Assembly: GCA_003996215.1 (NCBI GenBank)
Contig: QJPP01002947.1
Coordinates: forward strand, 1-64,000
Source of the DNA: Jaltomata sinuosa
Lineage: Eukaryota > Streptophyta > Magnoliopsida > Solanales > Solanaceae
DNA length: 64,000 nt
Direction of reading: 5' to 3'
Part shown: positions 12,154 through 24,009 of the stretch, one piece after another
Layout: each line of letters begins with the position of its first letter
Numbering within the stretch: position 1 is the first letter of the stretch
Notes under the pieces: model-generated
Told to the model about the DNA's origin: nothing
What the model saw: only the letters and a program-made list of their open reading frames with translations
Databases searched by the model: none
Translations under genes and position numbers: made by a program

Positions 12154-14713
12154 AGTCCCTACATATTTCTAAGTTGTATTATCCCGGGTCCCTATAATCC
12201 AAAAAATTTGATTGATGTCTATCTGCAGCCATTGATCGATGAGCTAAAATAATTATGGTTTGACGGTGTAGTGACATATGATATATCAAGTAAGCAAAAT
12301 TTTACCATGCGTGCTTTTTTAATGTGGACTATTAATGATTTTTCTGCATATGGGATGTTTTCGGGTTGGATGACTGCTGGAAAGTTAGCTTGCCCGCATT
12401 GCATGGAAAATTCTAAAGCATTCACTTTAAAGCATGGCCGAAAAAATTGCTGGTTTGATTGTCACCGCCAGTTCTTGCCAATGGACCACGAGTTTAGAAA
12501 TATGAAAAATGCATTCAGAAAGAATAAGGTTGAAAATGACCCCCCACCTCTATCACTTTCAAGACATTAGATTTGGGAGAGAGTTAGTCAGTTGCCTAAA
12601 ATTATAGATTTAGGAGAGAGTTCTAGACTTCCTGGATATGATGTTGAAAAGAATTGGACCAAACAAAGCATATTTTGGGAGTTCCCGTATTGGAAGGATA
12701 ATCTTCTACGACATAATCTTGATGTGATACACATCGAAAAAAATTATTTTGATAATTTGTTCAACACAATAATGGATGTTAAGGGCAAGAAAAAAGATAA
12801 TCCAAAAGCTAGAATGGACTTAAAGGAATAATGTAGGAGAAATGAGTTGTGGTTGCAGGAAATGAGAAATGGTAAAGTGGTTAAGCCCAAGGCAAGTTTT
12901 TCATTCACATTGGATGAGAAACAAGAAATTTGTCAGTGGGTGAAGAATTTGAGAATGCCCGAGGGCTATGCTTTGAATTTGGGAAAGAGGACAGATATGG
13001 ATGAAGGAAAATTGATTGGTATAAAAATCCATGATTGTCATGTTTTCATGGAAACTCTGATTCCTATCGAATTTAGCCACCTACCCAACAAGATATGGAA
13101 ACCAATCACAGAAATAAGTCTATTCTTCAACGATTTATGTTCTAACACTTTGTTGGAGAGTAGCTTGGAAAGGATGCATCAAAATATTCCTGTTATCACC
13201 ACTAAGTTGGAGAAGATCTTTCCATGTGGCTTTTTTGATGTGATGGAGCATCTTCTAGTTCACCTTATAGAAGAGGCACGCCTTGGGGGCCCAATTCAAA
13301 CAAGGTGGATGTATTCATTTGAGAGGTAATGACCCTTTATTGCTTTTGTTATTCTTTCTTAAACGTATTATATTAATTAGCTAACATGCAATTATATAGG
13401 ACAATTGGGAAGTTCAAACAAACTATTAAGCAAAGGGGAAAGATCGAAGGATCAATCTGTGAAGCTTATCTTGCAAGAGAAACTGCTCATTTTTGTTCTT
13501 ACTACTTCGGGAATGAAGTGCTATGTAAGAGAAATAGAGTCAATCGCAATGATGAAGGTGATGGTGATCCTACGTTTGTACCAATTTTAATTTTTAATCA
13601 ACCTGGGCGAGGATCTAAAAAACGTCAAAGGCGAGGTTTCACTAGAGTTGAAAAACAATCAGTTGTGACACATATTTTGCTCAATTGTCCCAAAATTCAA
13701 CCTATCTTAAGTAAGTGTTGTTGAATTGTGTTATCGAAATACATAAATTTAAATACTAAGTGTTAATTAAACTAACGAAATATCTCAATGTACTCTTAAC
13801 AGTAAATTCATAAGCATATGGGGTAATGATGCCATATATACAAACTTTTCTGATTGGCTAAAAAAATATGTAAGTGTGTAAAAGCTCATTTACTCATTTA
13901 CGCTTAATATTGAATCAACATGTATAATATACTCATTTACTAAAATTTAATATGTAGGTTTTTTATGAACAGAATACTGTCGAACATCCACAATTGGTGA
14001 GAGATATTGCACTTGGGCCTAAAAGTTTAATTCAGACGATGACTAAGTATTGTGTGAATGGCTTCAAGTTTCAAACTGAAGAATTTTCTAAATATAAGAA
14101 AACTAATAATAGCGGAGTGTGCATTCAAGGTGATGTCGACGGTAATGGCCAAACTATTGAATATTATGGTGTCATACAAGAGATTATTGAAGTTAGATAT
14201 CCTGGTTTGCCGAAAAGAAAGATAGTGTTATTTTGGGGAAAGTGGTTTGATCCTTCACATAGAGGTACTAAGGTGAATCAACAACATAATATAATTGAAG
14301 TAAAGCATATGAGACAATATGGTCGCTATGATCCTTTTATCATTGCACAAAATGTTAAGCAGGTGTATTACGCTACATAGCTATTGTGCAGAGATAAGGT
14401 TGATTGGTGGGTGGTCATAAAAACTAAGCTTGTGGGTAGGATTGAGATTGAGAATGTGTTAGATGTGGCGTACCAGAATGATGTTGCAGTTGTTCATCAA
14501 GTAGTGGATGCTGAGTTGGAAAACAATCTAGAACATCCTCAACACATATTAGAAGAGGTTTCTGATGATGAGTTGATTGCCATCACAAATCTTGAGGGAC
14601 AAATAACTGAGGAAGAATAATGGGATGATCAATATGAAACAAGCGATGGGGAAGAATGGGAGACTGATGAAAATGAATCAAGTGAGGACGAAGATTGGGA
14701 GAATATAGACTAG
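12154..14713 (+). pseudogene. CACTA transposase (TNP2 / Transposase_21, DUF4218, DUF4216)
   Basis: In order: the Transposase_21 region (LIDVYLQPLIDEL, MWTINDFSAYGMFSGW, KLACPHCM, FDCHRQFLP, LLRHNLDVIHIEKNYFDNL); DUF4218 (FPCGFFDVMEHLLVHLIEEA, KIEGSICEAYLARETAHFCS); DUF4216 (YYGVIQEIIEVRYPGLPKRK); and an acidic C-terminus ending at TAG 14711-14713. Two introns can be placed: 13326-13399 (joins FER to TIGKFK) and 13870-13957 (joins KKY to VFYEQN). A third lies near 13711-13800, but its exact ends are unclear. In-frame stops occur near 12568, 12829, 14378 and 14618, so it is dead. It would cut and paste CACTA elements. E1's insertion removed the N-terminus. Confidence 0.92.
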
Positions 14714-15865
14714 TATGTAAATTTCTTTATACTTATGATTATGATTTTCTTTAATACTTATATACTAGTATGTAAATTTCTTTATACTTATGTGTAACGA
14801 CCGGGTCCATTGTTACGGGTAGTCCAATTGTGCCAAGTGTTAGAGTTAGAAAACTCCGAGTTTGGGAGTTTGAAATTCTGGGCTAGGCTAGCCTCTGCCA
14901 GTTTTGGAGCGAGGTAGAGTATAGGGAAATACGAGTAAGGATGGGTTTATGTGTCTTGTGTTAAGCTAGTTTTCCACGTAGCCAAGACATAAGGTTTGGG
15001 GAATTGGTATAATTCGGGTAATGTGCAGGCCTTGTGTGTTAATTGTATGTACTGTGTGTTATTTTTAGACAAAAAATGAGAAAGGAATTATGGTATAAAA
15101 GATGTGAAACCATGTAATTCGGGCCTGTCATCCATCAAGGAATACCTTCACGGAGTCAGAAATTGCATTGCACAGCTGCTCGGTATCCAGGTAGGCTAGG
15201 TTTCAGTAGTAGTTACACCTATTTACTTTCCGTACTTGTTGTATAGTAGAAATGGAGAATCCATGTTTTAGGCCTCCGGGCACGGAGTCTAGCAGATTTG
15301 GGATTGGTTGTGTTGTTTCTAGGATGTACGGAATGGATGGTCTTGTGAATGGTATTATGTGTTCAACTTATTCATATTGTCGTGATAAAATGATGAATTG
15401 AGGGACTAGAATGTCGAAAAGGTTCGAGGAACCGGGAAAGTGCTTGGGAGCACGGGAAATGGGAATAGGAAGCTCCTAAGTGGGGTTTCAGGAATGTTTA
15501 TTGCTTGAGACTTAGCGGCGGTCTGGCTAAGGTTAGAAAAGGGAAGCGTGTCCCATGCTTGTGTGTTTATCTAAAAAGGGAATTCGCTAGTTACATGTTA
15601 AAATAAAAAGGGCGAATCGGGAAATAGTCTTCGGACGGGAACTGATGGTTCGTAGTTGTACCCAGAAAGGGGTAGGTGGTGCCTTATGATTTTCTGTGAA
15701 TGTGTATATTCATGTACTCATGTCTAAGTGATTGTATGCAATACATTTCTTAGGGAAGTTGTGTGAATATCTAAGTTCCTGTTTACAGTCTGTGATTGAA
15801 TGGTGTTTACTTATTGGTTTTACAAGTTGTGTGTGTTCATATATTAACTGTGGTTTGTTGACATT

Positions 15866-16045
15866 CGGTTGGCTCGGGTACCACGCCTGGTACATGTTAC
15901 TAATTGGTTGGCACGGGTACCACGCCTAGTACAGGTTACTAATTGGTTGGCACAGGTACCACGCCTGGTACAAGTTACTAATTGGTTGGCTCGGTATAAT
16001 GCCTGGTACAGGTTACTATTCGGTTGGCATGGGTACCAAGCCTGG
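15866..16045 (+). repeat. Tandem units with palindrome GTACCACGCCTGGTAC, E2 5' LTR
   Basis: About five units of roughly 36 bases, each of the form TTGGCACGGGTACCACGCC followed by TGGTACA and TTACTAA. Each unit holds an inverted repeat, GTACCA-CGCC-TGGTAC, giving a 6-bp stem. Some units have lost perfect pairing. Confidence 0.88.
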
Positions 16046-16229
16046 TATGGGTTTACTTGATCGCATCTTGCATTATTTCATTGATTATTATATTGCATTG
16101 GCTGATATTGGTTCCGTGTGTGGACCGGGTTGTTTTACTGAATGTGATACTTGATATTGGTTCTGTGAGTGGACCGGGTTGTCTATTTAAGGGTGCTATT
16201 GCTGGTTGTACTTGAGTGACCTGGAATTC

Positions 16230-16735
16230 TGATATATCATGTTATGAGTTTGGTCTTGGTGTAGACCGGGTTGTTATATCATGTCATTAGTTGGTCTTGG
16301 TGTAGGCCGGGTTGTTATGTCATGTTATGAGCTTCGTCTTGGTGTAGGCCGGATGGTTATATCATGTCATTAGTTGGTCTTGGTTTATACCAGGTTGTTA
16401 TCTCCTGTTATGAGTTTTGTTTATGTGTAGGCCGGGTTGTTATATCATGTCATTAGTTAGTCTTGGTGTAGGCCGGTTTGTTATATCATGTCATTAGTTG
16501 GTCTTGGTGTAGACCGGGTTGTTATCTCATGTTATGAGTTTCATCTTGGTGTAGGCTGGGTTGTTATATCATGTCATTAGTTGGTCTTGGTGTAGTCCGG
16601 GTTGTTATATCATGTTATGAGTTTGGTCTTGGTGTATGTTGGGTTGTTGTATCATGCTATTAGTTGGTCTTGGTGTAGGCCGGGTTGTTACATCATGTTA
16701 TGGGTTTGGTCTTGGTGTAGACCGGGGTTGTCATG
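16230..16735 (+). repeat. 41-bp minisatellite, about 12 copies, E2 5' LTR
   Basis: The unit contains GGTCTTGGTGTAGGCCGGG followed by TTGTTATATCATGT. Two variants alternate (CATTAGTTGG and TATGAGTTTGG), so the higher-order period is about 82 bp. I count 12 copies here against 9 in the 3' LTR. Confidence 0.88.
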
Positions 16736-17434
16736 TTAACACGTAGATGTGTTAGGGGGGATCCGGGTGGGTTCGGACTATGTAAAAGAGGTTATGAATT
16801 CATGTTTTATTGTCATTAAGTGTACTAATGACGGTCAAGGATTAATTGTGTTAATAAGCATAAGGATGGGTCTTCGGGTAGACCAGGTAGCCTGTTGAAC
16901 ACTTAGGTGTGGTTAGAGGATCCTTGGAGGGTCCGGGTTTTGGGATGAGAAAGGGATTCAGACATGACTCTGTTGTGGTCACTGAAAGTGTCAATGGTTG
17001 CTAGGTGATTTGCATGTGGTTTGTCAATATAGAGGAAAACAGAGAGTCTGGGCGTGGTTATTGGTTAATATAACCAGGTGGTAAAGCTGTCCTAGAGGTC
17101 CAGGAAAGTCTGGAAAATGGTAGGTAATACTTGGGTATAATATGGGTTTGGTTGGGCAGCTAGCCGGATCAAGTTTGAATATTTAGTCAACGTAGTTGAC
17201 TGGGGTAAAGGTTAAAGGTGACTTGGGAAGTCTACGTGACAAGGTGACGTGGGAAGTCTAGGTGACAAGGTGACTTGGGAAGTCCTAGATGTCAGGGTCA
17301 AGGTTAAAGGTGAAGGAGGGAGCTATAATGTTTATCTAATGTCTTTCCCTGTTTTTCTTATATGATGGTAGGACTGGATTCGGGTCGACCGATGATGCCT
17401 ACCAGTATGTGTGTTTGTACTGACTCTACTCTTG

Positions 17435-17453
17435 CTATACCTTTTTGGTATAG
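17435..17453 (+). other. Conserved hairpin CTATACC-TTTTT-GGTATAG, E2 5' LTR
   Basis: A perfect 7-bp stem with a T5 loop lies about 0.4 kb from the LTR end. The same structure is in the other E2 LTR, in the E4 LTR and in the solo LTR at 43969-46175. Confidence 0.8.
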
Positions 17454-17831
17454 TCTGGTTGCAGGTTGGTGATGTTTCTTAGGTTCACGGCGATGAGGGT
17501 CTCCAACAACTTCTGTCTTCGATTCCATGGTGGAAGTTGAGTCTTTTATCTCTTTGTGTCATCTTGTAGAAGCTCTTGTACCTGCTTAGACCAAGTCCTA
17601 GGGGAGGGTGTTTTTAAAATGTTGTAAAGGTTTTTCCACAATTTGTTTTGTAAACTATTTTCTGAACTGGATTTTTGTAAAGGAAGGATTTTCTGTTATG
17701 TATAAAAGGGGCTTGAGTTAACGTTTTACTTTTAATTCTGCATGTTACCTATTGGATAAGGGGTGAGGGTTTGTCTATCTAGGTGATTAGAGTAGGTTCC
17801 CGCACGGCCCAGTGGGTTGGGTCGTGACAGA

Positions 17832-17843
17832 TGGTATCATAGC
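17832..17843 (+). other. E2 primer-binding site (one mismatch)
   Basis: The site reads TGGTATCATAGC, two bases after the LTR. It differs from the E1 and E3 site TGGTATCAGAGC at one position. Confidence 0.85.
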
Positions 17844-19953
17844 CTAGGTTACCGGTCTCCTTGTACAAGAGCAAAATGTCGAATATAATCCTGCTGATTG
17901 GTGTGTAGACGTCCACATCTAATCCTAGGGAAGCTATGAAGCATTCTAGGAAACATCTCTTTTCTTTCATTCCTTTTCGTGCGGTTTCGTTACTTGCTTG
18001 TATGGGTTGAGTCCAATTAGTATCTCTCAATTCCAATTCGTATCTCAACAAGGTGAAGGATGTCATTGGACTCCGGGTATGACAAACAAGCAAGAAGGAT
18101 TGGAACCGGGAAGGTTCCAATTGGTATCTGGCCGGGGAGGCTATGTAAAGGTATGGATGAGTCGGCTAATGGTCATCCATGAGGCGAATAAAAAGTAATG
18201 AAACTGATTTGGTTGACTGTTTAAGCTTGAGGCTTGAGGTTGAGCTTATGTGCATTGATGTTGATTGAATGATAGCAAATGTGTGGTGTGCAATTATTTT
18301 ATTTACTGTGAATGTCTTGGTCCGGGAGGAGTCATAACTTGAATTGGTGTGCTTTGGTTGATAATTACTTTTTGGGTACTTAAAATTGGTTAGTAAAGTG
18401 GTGTCACTTTTCGGAATCGGTCTTGCCATTGGTAAAAATGGTAAGGGGACAATGCTTACGACTTTAGGGAAACTCCGGTTTCAAGACAGTCGGGATTGGT
18501 TAGGAACCATGGGGGAAAAAAGGGCTATCATTGCTTGATGGTAGGAACTGCGATAAGGAAAATTTAGTTCCAGCTTTGGAAATTGTGATTGTTTTAAATA
18601 ATAAATTGCGATATGCCTTAATTGAAATTGTTTGCATTACGTTCGGGTATAGGCTTACCATTTATATAGATGGTAAGGGAACAAAAAGTGATTGTCCATG
18701 TAGGGAAGCTCCGGTTTCAGAACAATCGGGACTTGGTTGGGAACCAAGGGAACAAGAGAGTCATTAGTATGTAATGGCAGGCAAATATTGTTGGGAAGCA
18801 CGTGTTGTTATGATTTATTTTATTTCATGATGTATCATGTTGATTTACGATGCGTAATGCCGAGAATGGTCTTGAGGGTGGTTTAAGACCATGGTGAGAT
18901 TTACAGGTTTAGACAGTGGTAGCTGGGAAGGGGAATGAGTGATTTTAGCTGGAAATAAAATTTCCTGTGCGGTTACTGTTGGGACCGCTATAGCAGGATT
19001 TTTACTGCTATCGCGGAAGGGCGCGGGGCAGAATGCCTGCCCTGCTTTCCCTGGTGTTCCATGTCATTCCTGAGGCATCTAAGGGCAATGGTTACGTTAT
19101 GAGCTGCTATGTGAAACAAATAAATAGTCTATAGGACTAATATAGTATGCATATAAGGCATTTGGCCTGAAATTTAGCATCCATGCGCGATAAAAAGGAA
19201 AGGGTAGACATGGTAGTCCGAGGTATTGGTGAGTTTGTGATTCACCATTGGTGGGTATTGTCACCCAGGTAGAATTTGGTAAGATGACCCGTAATTAACT
19301 GAGTAGTGTTGGACACTATTTAAACGCTATGAGGGTGATTATTAACCGGTTTATTGTTGATGATCCTTAGTGGTAGGGTCAATCGAAAGAATGGGGTTAT
19401 TAAAATGGATTCTTTAGCATTATGTCTCTCTTTTGGACCATGATAATACCCAGTGTTACTGCTCTTTGAGAGGTAGGGGTGTACCAATTATTGCCCCGGC
19501 TAGGGTGTAAGTGCCCAGGTAGAGTTCCCCCTAAGGTGAGTGTTGACAAAATCTCAGGCTAGGATGGAGTTTGGGTTTGTAGAACTCCGAGTATAGCGGG
19601 AAAGGGGTCGCCGTGGTGGGATCTATTCCCTTGGCATGGAAATTGTTTGGGTTAGTTCGTTGAGTTTCTTCTGCTCCGTATGTTTTGATGAGGTTCCGAA
19701 TTTCTTGGACCCCCGAGGAGGGGTAATCTAGTTGCCCTGTGCAGCTCGAAGGAAGGAATTCCTTGATAGAGTGGAGGTGCGTTAAATTTTTGGCTGAGTT
19801 GGGTATACCAAGGGATTGGGAGGTTATCGATGGTTTGCGTAAGGTTATATTTATGTTGTTATGGTAGAGTAATAAGATTGAGGGATGGGCTTATTCTCTC
19901 CCTTCACCGTAGAGAATAGTTCGAGAATGAACAATAGGTAAATTGGTATCTGT
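17844..19953 (+). other. E2 non-coding core
   Basis: I find no gag, protease, RT, RNase H or integrase motif in any frame; the longest open frames are short and unlike known proteins. The core has a diverged internal duplication (about 18435-18550 against 18670-18785, both with CTCCGGTTTCA and a TCGGGA word). It also has CTATAG-type palindromes at 18985-19015. It ends in GGTAAATTGGTATCTGT just before the 3' LTR. Confidence 0.8.
19917..19934 (+). other. PPT-proximal hairpin, E2 version
   Basis: TAGTTC-GAGAAT-GAACAA gives four contiguous pairs, one mismatch and a closing pair. It sits at the same distance from the 3' LTR as the hairpins in E3, E4 and E7, and is the weakest of the four. Confidence 0.55.
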
Positions 19954-20324
19954 TGTAACGACCGAGTCCGTCATTACGGGTAGTCCAATCGTGCCAAGTG
20001 TTAGGGTTAGAAAACTCCGAGTTTGGGAGTTTGAAATTCTGGGATAGGCTAGCCTCGGCCAGTTTTGGAGCGAGGTAGGGTCTAGGGAATTCTGGGTAAG
20101 GATGGGTTTAGGTGTCTTGTGTTAAGCTAGTTTTCCGTGTATCCAAGATATAAAGGAGTCTGGGGGACTTTTTGGAATCGCATTTGGGTTAGTAGAATTC
20201 CCAAAATCGCGTTTGACATGAAAGGGTTGCTTCAGGTCGTTGGGAGAAGCAAGTGTGTTGCGAAATGGCCAAAATTGGCAGATTTTCAGACATTCTGTCT
20301 GTGACAAGTGCGGTCAGGCGTGGT

Positions 20325-20440
20325 AGCGGCCACCGCTATAGCAGTGGAAATTACCTCTATAACGACAGTCAAGGGGCGGTCAACTCACTAAAGACTGCTA
20401 TAGTGGTAGCCTACCGCTATAGCGGGACCGCTATAGCGGA
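20325..20440 (+). repeat. Cluster of CCGCTATAGCGG-like palindromes, E2 3' LTR
   Basis: At least five variants of CGCTATAGCG lie within about 115 bases, including ACCGCTATAGCGGGACCG and CTATAGCGG directly after it. They lie about 370-490 bases from the LTR start, nearly the same offset as in the E3 and E7 LTRs. Confidence 0.85.
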
Positions 20441-21734
20441 GCAGGGACGACTCTAGCAGGCCAACAGGGTTTTAATGCAGAAACATTCCCCAAAGCTTCA
20501 GATTTTCACAAGTTTATTTTGGGAGAAGGGATAGGCGATTTCCAGGCGTTTTTCTTCCTTTTTCCTTCAAAATTCATCCCTAAGGTAAGGTTTTCGTTCT
20601 CCAATCTTTGTATTACGTTTCCTATGCGGTAGAATTGCTAGGAGGGAATTTGGGAAAGGTTAGAATAACCTAGGGATGGTCGAATTTGGAGGAGGAAGGG
20701 GATTCCAAGCATGTGACTTCTTGGGTATGGGTTAAAGTACATTATTATGATCATAGGTTGTTTAGTTCCCTATTTTATCCGTAAAAAATGATATAACTAG
20801 GAGAATTAACGGTGGAAAAGCCCGAAAAAAGGATGGGATGATCATGGGTGGCCTGGGGTTTGGAGATTTGGTATAATCCGAGTAATGTGCATGCCTTGTG
20901 TGTTAATTGTATATACTGTGTGGTATTTTTAGACCAGGAACAAAAAAGGAATTCTGGTATTAAAGACGCGAAACCATGGAATTTGGGCCTATCATCCATC
21001 AAGGAACACCTTCACGGAGCCAGAAATTGCATTGCGCAGCTGCTCGGTATCCAGGTAGGCTAGGTTTCATGAGTAGTTAGACCTGTTTACTTTTCGTACT
21101 TGTTGTATAGTAGAAACGGAGAATCCATGTTTTAGGCCTCCAGGCACGGAGTCTGGCGGATTCGGGATTGGTTGTGTTATTTCTAGGATGTACGAAATGG
21201 CTGGTCTTGTGAATGGTATTATGTGTTCAACTTATTCATATTGTCATGATAACATGATGGGTTGAGGGACTAGCGTGTCAGAAAGGTTCGGGGAACCGGG
21301 AAAGTGCTTGGGAGCACGGGAAATGGGAATAGGAAGCTCCTAGGTGGGGTTTCAGGAATGTTTATTGCTTGAGACTTAGCGGTGGTCTAGCTAAGGTTAG
21401 AAAAGGGAAGCGTGTCGCATTCTTGTGTGTTTATCTAAAAAGGAAAATCACTAGTTACATGTTAAAATAAAAAGGGCAAACCGAGAAATAGTCTTTGGAC
21501 GGGAATTGATGGTTCGTAGTTGTACCCAAAAAGGGGTAGGTGGTGGCTTATGATTTTCTGTGAATGTGTATATTCATGTACTCATGCCTTAGTGATTGTA
21601 TTCATTACATTGCTTAGGGAAGTTGTGTGGAATGTCTAGGTTCTTGTTTACATTCTGTGACTGAACGGTGCTTACTTGTTAGTTTTACAAGTTATGCGTG
21701 TTCATATATTGACTGTGGTTTGTTGACATTCGGA

Positions 21735-21920
21735 TGGCTCGGGTACCACGCCTGGTACATGGTACTAATTGGTTGGCACGGGTACCAGGCCTGGTACATG
21801 TTACTAATTGGTTGGCATGAGTACCACGCCTGGTACAGGTTACTAATTAGTTGGCACGGGTATCACGCCTGGTATAGGTTACTATTCGATTGGCATGGGT
21901 ACCACGCCTGGTACGGGTTT
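21735..21920 (+). repeat. Tandem GTACCA..TGGTAC hairpin units, E2 3' LTR
   Basis: Five units with the same inverted repeat as at 15866-16045. One has GGTACCAGGCCTGGTACA, a better palindrome than the others. Confidence 0.88.
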
Positions 21921-22109
21921 ACCTTATTGCATCTTGTATTATTTCATTGATTATTTTATTGCATTGGCTGATATTGGTTCCGTGTGTTGACCGGGTTGTT
22001 TTACTGAATGTGATACTTGATACTGGTTTCGTGAGTGGACCGGGTTGTCTATTTAGGTTGTCTATTTAAAAGTGTTATTGCTGGTGGTCCTTGAGTGACC
22101 GGGAATTCT

Positions 22110-22490
22110 GATATATCATGTTATGAGTTTGGTCTTGGTGTAGGCCGGGTTCTTATATCATGTCATTATTTGGTCTTGGTGTAGGCCGGGTTGTTATGTC
22201 ATGTTATGAGTTTAGTCTTGGTATAGGCCAGGTGGTTATATCATGTCATTAGTTGGTCTTGGTGTAGACCGGGTTGTTATCTCATGTTATGAGTTTGGTC
22301 TTAGTGTAGGCCGGGTTGTTATATCACGTCATTATTTGGTCTTGGTGTAGGCCGGATTGTTATATCATGTTATGAGTTTGGTCTTGGTGTAGGCCGGGTT
22401 GTTGTATGATGCTATTAGTTGTTCTTGGTGTAGGTCGGGTTGTTACATGATGTTATGTGTTTGGTCTTGGTGTAGACCGGGTTGTCATGT
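22110..22490 (+). repeat. 41-bp minisatellite, about 9 copies, E2 3' LTR
   Basis: The same unit as at 16230-16735 with three fewer copies. The copies alternate between the two variants as in the other LTR. Confidence 0.88.
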
Positions 22491-23188
22491 TAACACCTAG
22501 ATGTGTTAGGGGGGATTCAGGTGGGTCTGGACTATGTAAAAGAGGTTATGAGTTCATCTTTTATTGTCATTAAGTGTACTAATGACGGTCAAGGATTAAT
22601 TGTGTTAATAAGCATAAGGATGGGTCTTGGGGTAGACCGAGTAGCCTGTTGAACACTTAGGTGTGGTTAGAGGATCCTTGGAGGGTTCGGGTTTTGGGAT
22701 GAGAAAGGAATTCAGACATAACTCTGTTGTGGTCATTGAAAGTGTCAATAATTGCTAGGTGAGTTGCATGTGGTTTGTAAATATAGAGTAAGACGGAGAG
22801 TCTGGGCGTGGTTATTGGTTAATATAACCAGGTGGTAAAGTTGTCCTAGAGGTCCAGGAATGTCTGGAAAATGGTGGGTAATACTTGGGTATGATATGGG
22901 TTTGGTTGGGCAGCTAGCCGGGTCAAGTTTGAATATTTAGTCAAGGTAGTTGACTAGGGTAAAGGTTAAAGGTGACTTGGGAAGTCTACGTGATAAGGTA
23001 ACTTGGGAAGTCTAGGTGACAAGGTGACTTGGGAAGTCCTAGATGTCAGGGTCAAGGTTAAAGGTGAATGGGGGAGCTATAATGTTTATTTCATGTCTTT
23101 CCCTATTTTTCTTATATGATGGTAGGAATGGATTCGAGTAGAACGATGATGCCTACCAGTACGTGTGTTTGTACTGACTCTACTCTTG

Positions 23189-23207
23189 CTATACCTTTTT
23201 GGTATAG
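23189..23207 (+). other. Conserved hairpin CTATACC-TTTTT-GGTATAG, E2 3' LTR
   Basis: It is identical to the hairpin at 17435-17453. Confidence 0.8.
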
Positions 23208-23583
23208 TCTGGTTGCAGGTTGGTGATGTTTCATAGGTTAACGGCGATGAGGGTCTCCAGCAACTTCTGTCTTCGATTCCATGGTGGAAGTTGAGTCTTT
23301 TATCTCTTTGTGTCATCTTGTAGAAGCTCTTGTACCTGCTTAGACCAGATCCTAGGGGAGGGTGTTTTAAAAATGTTGTAAAGGTTTTTCCGCAATTTGT
23401 TTTGTAGACTATTTTCTGAACCGGATTTTTGTAAAGGAAGGATTTTCTGTTATGTATAAAAGGGGCTTGAGTTAACGTTTTACGTTTAAATCCGCATGTT
23501 ACCTGTTGGACAGGGGGTGAGGGTTTGTCTATCTAGGTGATTAGAGTAGGCGCCCGCACGGCCAGGTGGGTTGGATCGTGACA

Positions 23584-24009
23584 TTATGATTATGATTTTA
23601 ATTTCTTTAATACTTATGATTATTGTTTTCTTTAATCCTTATAATTTTCTTTATATATTTTAATGTAAATTTGCATACAGATGTCATCAGGTGATGGAAG
23701 ATTGCACAATTTATGCCTTGGCAGATTCTGAGAGACAACGGAAGGAGAAAGATAAAGATATGTGCTAGACCGTCGAGCCTCTTAGATTGACTTTCTTTTA
23801 GTTTGCATTAGTTTTTTGACACTTTGTTTATAATTTTGTACTTCTTTTATATTTTGAAACACTTTGTAGGTCCTTTGGGTGGATCTTTTATGTATTTAAT
23901 GAATATTTTACTTCATATTTAGTTTCTTGTTGATGTTGTAGTCGCTTTATGAATATTGTGGCAGCAATTAGTGCTTATTTGAGTTGTATTTGAATTAGTT
24001 TTGTAAATG
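23584..24009 (+). pseudogene. CACTA second-gene remnant
   Basis: After a T-rich tract ending TTTGCATACAG (a good splice acceptor) there is ATGTCATCAGGTGATGGAAG, encoding MSSGDG. A short frame then ends DSERQRKEKDKDMC and stop near 23769. The middle of the gene appears to be deleted, so only the first and last codons survive. AT-rich 3' untranslated sequence follows. CACTA elements often carry a second gene beside the transposase, but this stub is too short to assign to a family. Confidence 0.5.

Larger units (their letters stand above)
14793..17829 (+). repeat. E2 5' LTR
   Basis: It runs from TGTAACGACC to GTCGTGACA. Relative to the 3' LTR it lacks about 700 bp (equivalent to about 20156-20857) but has three more copies of an internal 41-bp repeat. 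It carries a hairpin tandem repeat (15866-16045) and a conserved T-loop hairpin (17435-17453). No coding sequence is recognised. Confidence 0.92.
14793..23583 (+). mobile_element. E2: non-autonomous LTR retrotransposon, complete, TSD TTATG
   Basis: Two LTRs (14793-17829 and 19954-23583) flank a 2.1-kb core without gag or pol. LTR ends are TGTAACGACC and GTGACA. The flanking TTATG at 14788-14792 and 23584-23588 is a 5-bp target duplication, and removing E2 rejoins the CACTA sequence. The PBS is of the Met type, and the PPT-proximal sequence GGTAAATTGGTATCTGT is shared with E3, E4 (one difference) and E7. This is the pattern of a large non-autonomous derivative (LARD-like) moved by Tekay-type proteins supplied in trans. 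That last step is inference. Confidence 0.93.
19954..23583 (+). repeat. E2 3' LTR
   Basis: It starts TGTAACGACC and ends ATCGTGACA. It keeps the ~700 bp lost from the 5' LTR, which holds a cluster of CCGCTATAGCGG-like palindromes (20325-20440). The hairpin tandem repeat is at 21735-21920 and the 41-bp repeat at 22110-22490. Confidence 0.92.

Noticed and set aside
15866..16060. Possible CRISPR-like array or satellite in the E2 LTR
   Set aside because: Units are directly tandem without unique spacers, lie inside an LTR of a plant retrotransposon and recur in the other LTR.
21627..21950. 107-codon open frame rich in HAWY repeats
   Set aside because: It is the translation of the GTACCA..TGGTAC tandem repeat, not a protein-coding gene.
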